Below are positions 13,296 through 15,853 of a DNA stretch of 15,853 nucleotides, one piece after another. Position numbers and translations under genes: made by a program. Each line of letters opens with the position of its first letter. Within the stretch, counting starts at the first letter, position 1. This stretch comes from GCA-016699105 sp036518915 (lineage in GTDB: Bacteria; Patescibacteriota; Saccharimonadia; UBA4664): positions 1-15,853 of the forward strand of contig DATDME010000066.1 in assembly GCA_036518915.1 (NCBI GenBank), read 5' to 3'. Below the pieces are notes generated by a model that saw only the letters and a program-made list of their open reading frames with translations, was not told where the DNA came from and ran no database searches.

Positions 13296-13742
13296 ATGAG
13301 CACGACGGCCCAAGTCATTTTGGTGCGGCACGATGGCGCCTTGATCCTGCAAGAAGCCACCAGCCCCGCCGACCCTACCTCCACCGGCCGCGTGACGGCT
13401 TTTGGTGGCGAAGTCCCCGAGGGCCTCACGCCGCATGCCATCGCCGAGGAGGCTCTGGCCGAACAAACCAACCTGCCCGAGGACACCGACCACCTGGTAT
13501 TTTGGCGCCAGTATCCCAAGCCCGCGCCCGGCCCCGCGTCCGGCCCTCAGCCCGACGACCGCCGCTTCTACTTCTTATACCACGGGGTCAGTTCCAGCCA
13601 GGCGCGTGGCGCATTTGGCGAAAAGCTCGTTGTGGTGCACAACCCCACCGACGCCCGCAAACTTAACATGTCAGCAGCGCTGCGGCGGGCGCTCACCGAT
13701 TACTTTCACGAACGCGAGAACCGCACCTCGGCCCGCAGTTGA
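13296..13742 (+). CDS. Nudix-like protein with a degenerate Nudix box
   Basis: The protein has 148 residues. The N-terminal strand TTAQVILVRHDGALILQE and the following FGGEVPEGLTPHAIAEEALAEQTNL (about 36-60) have the shape of a Nudix hydrolase, a family that cleaves nucleoside diphosphates linked to another group. Against the consensus G-x5-E-x7-R-E-U-x-E-E-x-G-U the first Glu is Leu and the Arg-Glu pair is Glu-Ala. Only the first Glu of the E-E pair remains, the second being Gln, and the Gly is Asn. Metal-dependent catalysis is therefore doubtful. A Pro/Gly-rich insertion (PKPAPGPASGPQPDD) follows. It is divergent from murE, with an 18-bp gap and a -10 box six bases before the ATG. It could be a binding protein on a Nudix scaffold. 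Function is unknown. Confidence 0.7.
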   Translation: MSTTAQVILVRHDGALILQEATSPADPTSTGRVTAFGGEVPEGLTPHAIAEEALAEQTNLPEDTDHLVFWRQYPKPAPGPASGPQPDDRRFYFLYHGVSSSQARGAFGEKLVVVHNPTDARKLNMSAALRRALTDYFHERENRTSARS

Positions 13743-13827
13743 AACACCTCGCCGAGCCGCACAAGCAAATCCAAAGATGGGTTATATCTACCCGCCTCAA
13801 ATACAGCCTAAAGATGTCTTGTCCAAA

Positions 13828-14889
13828 TTAGTACAGCCACTTCTCCGGCCGGCGGTTGGCCAGCCGCGCCGCCACCCGCTCGCCCACCTTGCGCCACAGC
13901 TTGTACTTTAAATCACCGGCCAGCGGCAAATCATAACAGCCAATAAATTCGGTGATCTCGGGGTTGAACTTCGACTTAAAGGCATACAGCCCATCCTTCG
14001 GGTCGCCCGTCCCCACCTGATCGCGGTTTGGCACGCCGATCAGGTCATACTTGGTAATCCCGTTCCCGTGCTCCATCTGCCACTGCATCACCCGCCACTG
14101 CAACAGATATGGCGCCTGTACCTCGCGCTTTTTATCAAACGAGCCACCATCTTTATACCACGAGCGCTTACCCACAAACGTCAAAAACAGCCCGGCCAGC
14201 ACCTCGCCCTCGTGCCGCGCAAAGAACAGCTGCGCCTGGCCGGCCTTAATCTGCGACTGCCAATAATCCAGGAAGTATTCACGCGGCCGCAAGCCGTAAT
14301 GCGCCCGGGCCTCGGTCGCGCGCATCAGCTCAAACATGGTTTCTAGATTGTCCGGCGTGCCCGGCGCGGGCTCCACCGTCACCCCCGCCGCCTCGGCCTT
14401 GCGAATATTGCGCCGCGCCGATTGGTTAAAACTGGCCAGCACGGCCGCTTCGCCCGGCGCCAAGTCCACAAAAATCGTCGATTTCATGCCGGGGTCACGG
14501 TTCGCTCGTACCAAACCCGCCGCGCGCAATCTGCCCTTGTCCGTCTCATCATCCAAAACTTCACTTTCAAACCGCGCAAACACGCCGGCTAATAAGCCCG
14601 CCTCGCGAGTTTGCTTCACCACCGCCAAGTAATCCGCCGGCGTCGTCACGCCCGGGCCTTTCGGGCAATACCAAATCCGCCCTACCCCCGGCACATCCCG
14701 CCGTAACCATTGTGCCGCCACCTGCCGGCCACCCGGGAGCTCGTACACAAACTGCTCGGCCGGCCAACCCCAGCGAGCTTTAAATGCGCCCCAGACCCGC
14801 GTTTGCATAGCGTTGCCGCCATCAGGATTAGCCGCCACCAGTTCATCCCAGCGGGCTCGTTCGTCTTCAGTTGCGCGTCGCATGGCCAT
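13828..14889 (-). CDS. femX: FemAB/FemX-like aminoacyltransferase
   Basis: Members transfer amino acids from aminoacyl-tRNA to the peptidoglycan stem peptide, building cross-bridges at the inner face of the membrane. The 353-residue length fits FemX-type enzymes. Evidence: MQTRVWGAFKARWGWPAE in the N-terminal domain, RIWYCPKGPGV, then FNQSARRNIRKAEAAGVTVE (about 154-173, a family hallmark around the start of the second GNAT-like fold), ATEARAHYGLRPREYFLDYW, LAGLFLTFVGKRSWYKDGGS, and the C-terminal YDLIGVPN and GLYAFKSKFNPEITEFIGCYDLP. The start at 14889 has TATACT (minus, 14902-14897) seven bases upstream; Met at 14883 is also possible. It is divergent from exonuclease III with a 64-bp gap and lies near the MurE-type ligase, which supports a cell-wall role. 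The amino acid used is unknown. Confidence 0.88.
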   Translation of the reverse strand: MAMRRATEDERARWDELVAANPDGGNAMQTRVWGAFKARWGWPAEQFVYELPGGRQVAAQWLRRDVPGVGRIWYCPKGPGVTTPADYLAVVKQTREAGLLAGVFARFESEVLDDETDKGRLRAAGLVRANRDPGMKSTIFVDLAPGEAAVLASFNQSARRNIRKAEAAGVTVEPAPGTPDNLETMFELMRATEARAHYGLRPREYFLDYWQSQIKAGQAQLFFARHEGEVLAGLFLTFVGKRSWYKDGGSFDKKREVQAPYLLQWRVMQWQMEHGNGITKYDLIGVPNRDQVGTGDPKDGLYAFKSKFNPEITEFIGCYDLPLAGDLKYKLWRKVGERVAARLANRRPEKWLY

Positions 14890-14896
14890 TACCGCC

Positions 14897-14902
14897 AGTA
14901 TA
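14897..14902 (-). promoter_or_regulatory. -10 box of the FemAB-like gene
   Basis: TATACT on the minus strand ends seven bases before ATG 14889, implying a leaderless or near-leaderless transcript. No -35 is evident. Confidence 0.5.
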
Positions 14903-14941
14903 GCAGCTGGAATTTAATCCGTAATTATCACCAGCGTGCGT

Positions 14942-14947
14942 TATAAT
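14942..14947 (+). promoter_or_regulatory. -10 box of xthA, leaderless start
   Basis: A perfect TATAAT followed by six bases (CACCTC) and ATG at 14954. No -35 is evident. This box argues for starting the protein at MKLYSWNVNG and not at the in-frame ATG 18 bases upstream. Confidence 0.6.
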
Positions 14948-14953
14948 CACCTC

Positions 14954-15769
14954 ATGAAACTCTACTCTTGGAACGTCAACGGCATCCGCGCCGTCATTCG
15001 CAAAGACCTGTTCGCGCCCTTCCTTGAGCAGGAGCAGCCGGATATTCTCTGCATCCAGGAAACCAAAGCCCAGCCCTCCGAGATTGAAACCAACGCCGAC
15101 GGCTACCACACCTACATCAACTCCGCCGACCGGCCCGGATATTCCGGCACGGCCCTCCTCTCCAAGATCGAGCCCATCAAGACCAACCACGGTCTCCCCG
15201 AATCCATCAAGGCCAAGTACGACATGACCGACGACAAGTACGGCGATCCCAACACCGAGGGCCGCGTCCTCACCGCCAAATTCGAGCACTTCTACCTGGT
15301 GACCGTCTACACGCCCAACGCCAAAGATGACCTCTCGCGCATCCCCCTGCGCCGCGATCATTGGGACCCGGCCTTCCTGGAATACTGCCAGGGCCTAGAA
15401 ACCGGCGCCTTCGGCAAACAGCCCAAGCCAGTGATCTTTTGCGGCGACCTCAACGTCGCCCACACCCCCGACGACCTTGCCCGCCCCAAACCCAACGAGG
15501 GCAAGAAGGGCTACACCCTCGAGGAGCGCGCCGGCTTCGACAATTTCATCGACGCCGGCTTCATCGACACCTTCCGCCTCTTCCACCAGGGCAACGGCCA
15601 TTATTCGTGGTGGAGCCACTTCGGCAACGCCCGTGCCAACAACGTTGGCTGGCGCATTGATTACTTTTTGGCTTCCGCAAGCCTTAAACCGCACATTATT
15701 GGCGCCGATATCCACGCTGGCATCGTGGGCTCGGACCACTGCCCCATCAGCCTGACGCTCGATTTTTAA
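14954..15769 (+). CDS. xthA: Exodeoxyribonuclease III (AP endonuclease)
   Basis: ExoIII cuts DNA 5' of abasic sites and has 3'-phosphatase and 3'-5' exonuclease activity in base excision repair. The 271 residues match the usual length. Catalytic features of the exonuclease-endonuclease-phosphatase fold are present: SWNVNGIR (5-12), QETKA with the metal-binding Glu36, YDMTDDKYGDPNTEGRVLT, VYTPNA, CGDLNVAHTPDD with the catalytic Asp, ERAGFDNFIDAGFIDTFR, YSWWSHFGNAR, VGWRIDYFLAS, and the C-terminal SDHCPI with the general His. Nothing is missing. The start is set at 14954 because the family begins here and because a TATAAT ends six bases upstream. The gene is divergent from the FemAB-like gene. 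Confidence 0.97.
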   Translation: MKLYSWNVNGIRAVIRKDLFAPFLEQEQPDILCIQETKAQPSEIETNADGYHTYINSADRPGYSGTALLSKIEPIKTNHGLPESIKAKYDMTDDKYGDPNTEGRVLTAKFEHFYLVTVYTPNAKDDLSRIPLRRDHWDPAFLEYCQGLETGAFGKQPKPVIFCGDLNVAHTPDDLARPKPNEGKKGYTLEERAGFDNFIDAGFIDTFRLFHQGNGHYSWWSHFGNARANNVGWRIDYFLASASLKPHIIGADIHAGIVGSDHCPISLTLDF

Positions 15770-15793
15770 GCCAACTCCGTTTCCGCCTGAGCT

Positions 15794-15802
15794 TGCTATA
15801 AT
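15794..15802 (+). promoter_or_regulatory. Extended -10 promoter reading out of the window
   Basis: TGC followed by a perfect TATAAT (15797-15802), 25 bp after the xthA stop. Unlike most promoters here, no ATG follows within 7 bases or in the remaining 51, so the transcript has a leader or is non-coding. Two GTTTAAC repeats follow the expected start. Confidence 0.5.
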
Positions 15803-15853
15803 CGGCAAAGCTGTTTAACTTGTTTAACGTGGGCAACATCCCGCCCGCACCCA

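Noticed and set aside
13278..13493. Longer MurE reading (72 extra residues upstream)
   Set aside because: The extra segment is Gly/Ala/Arg-rich, antisense to the Nudix gene and unlike any Mur ligase N-domain; MFRKL at 13277 starts the recognisable protein.
13776..13793. GGGT/ACCC hairpin between the Nudix and FemAB-like genes
   Set aside because: Only four pairs and no T-run; not distinguishable from chance.
1..15853. Recoded TGA (Gracilibacteria/Absconditabacteria type) or a CRISPR array
   Set aside because: TGA ends at least two genes at the expected place and conserved glycines use normal codons; no regularly spaced repeats are seen.

Overview
The window is a chromosomal, gene-dense stretch with high GC (roughly 55-60% by eye). 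It holds sixteen protein-coding loci, one of them broken, with mostly short gaps. I see no rRNA, tRNA, CRISPR array or insertion sequence. TGA is an ordinary stop codon (the genes ending at 9576 and 13742 use it), so the code is standard. The best guess for the host is a Patescibacteria/CPR lineage, most likely Saccharibacteria-like. This rests on the GroEL N-terminus (FYDDDARARVL), the ExoIII wording, a short MurE-type ligase beside a FemAB-like transferase, and genes that mostly lack 5' leaders. It is recollection of family members plus inference, not a database result.

Layout. Positions 1-1009 (minus strand) hold groES-groEL behind a CIRCE operator, with a long nested inverted repeat between the two genes. 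Positions 1010-1169 are non-coding, with a possible promoter and hairpin. Positions 1170-4590 hold a divergent pair: a pRiA4b ORF-3-like protein (minus) and a RecD2-type helicase (plus). Then come a small SH3/KOW-like protein (4605-4955, minus) and a coiled-coil protein (5071-5988, plus) whose promoter lies inside a perfect 11-bp-arm inverted repeat. Positions 6061-8971 (minus) are two overlapping phosphohexomutase genes. Positions 9097-9576 encode an orphan membrane-anchored or secreted protein with the most canonical promoter in the window and a strong hairpin after it. Positions 9673-11128 are an ACT-less prephenate dehydratase overlapping a pentein-fold (DDAH/arginine-deiminase-like) gene. 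Facing them at 11155-11846 is a prephenate dehydrogenase broken by an internal deletion and frame change. Positions 11973-14889 carry cell-wall functions: a short MurE-type ligase and a FemAB-like transferase, with a degenerate Nudix protein between them. Positions 14954-15769 are exonuclease III, followed by an extended -10 promoter reading out of the window.

How it fits together. Chaperonin, DNA repair (RecD2, ExoIII), sugar-phosphate supply, peptidoglycan assembly and chorismate-derived amino-acid genes are mixed in small transcription units. Eight genes that begin a unit have a -10-like hexamer ending 6-7 nt before the ATG, so their mRNAs are probably leaderless. groES, groEL and the second phosphomutase gene have clear Shine-Dalgarno sequences.

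The points most worth a second look are the structured element between groES and groEL, the operator-like palindrome at the coiled-coil gene, the 18-bp murE/Nudix divergent promoter with overlapping -10 boxes, the altered catalytic positions in the pentein and PheA proteins, and the broken tyrA.
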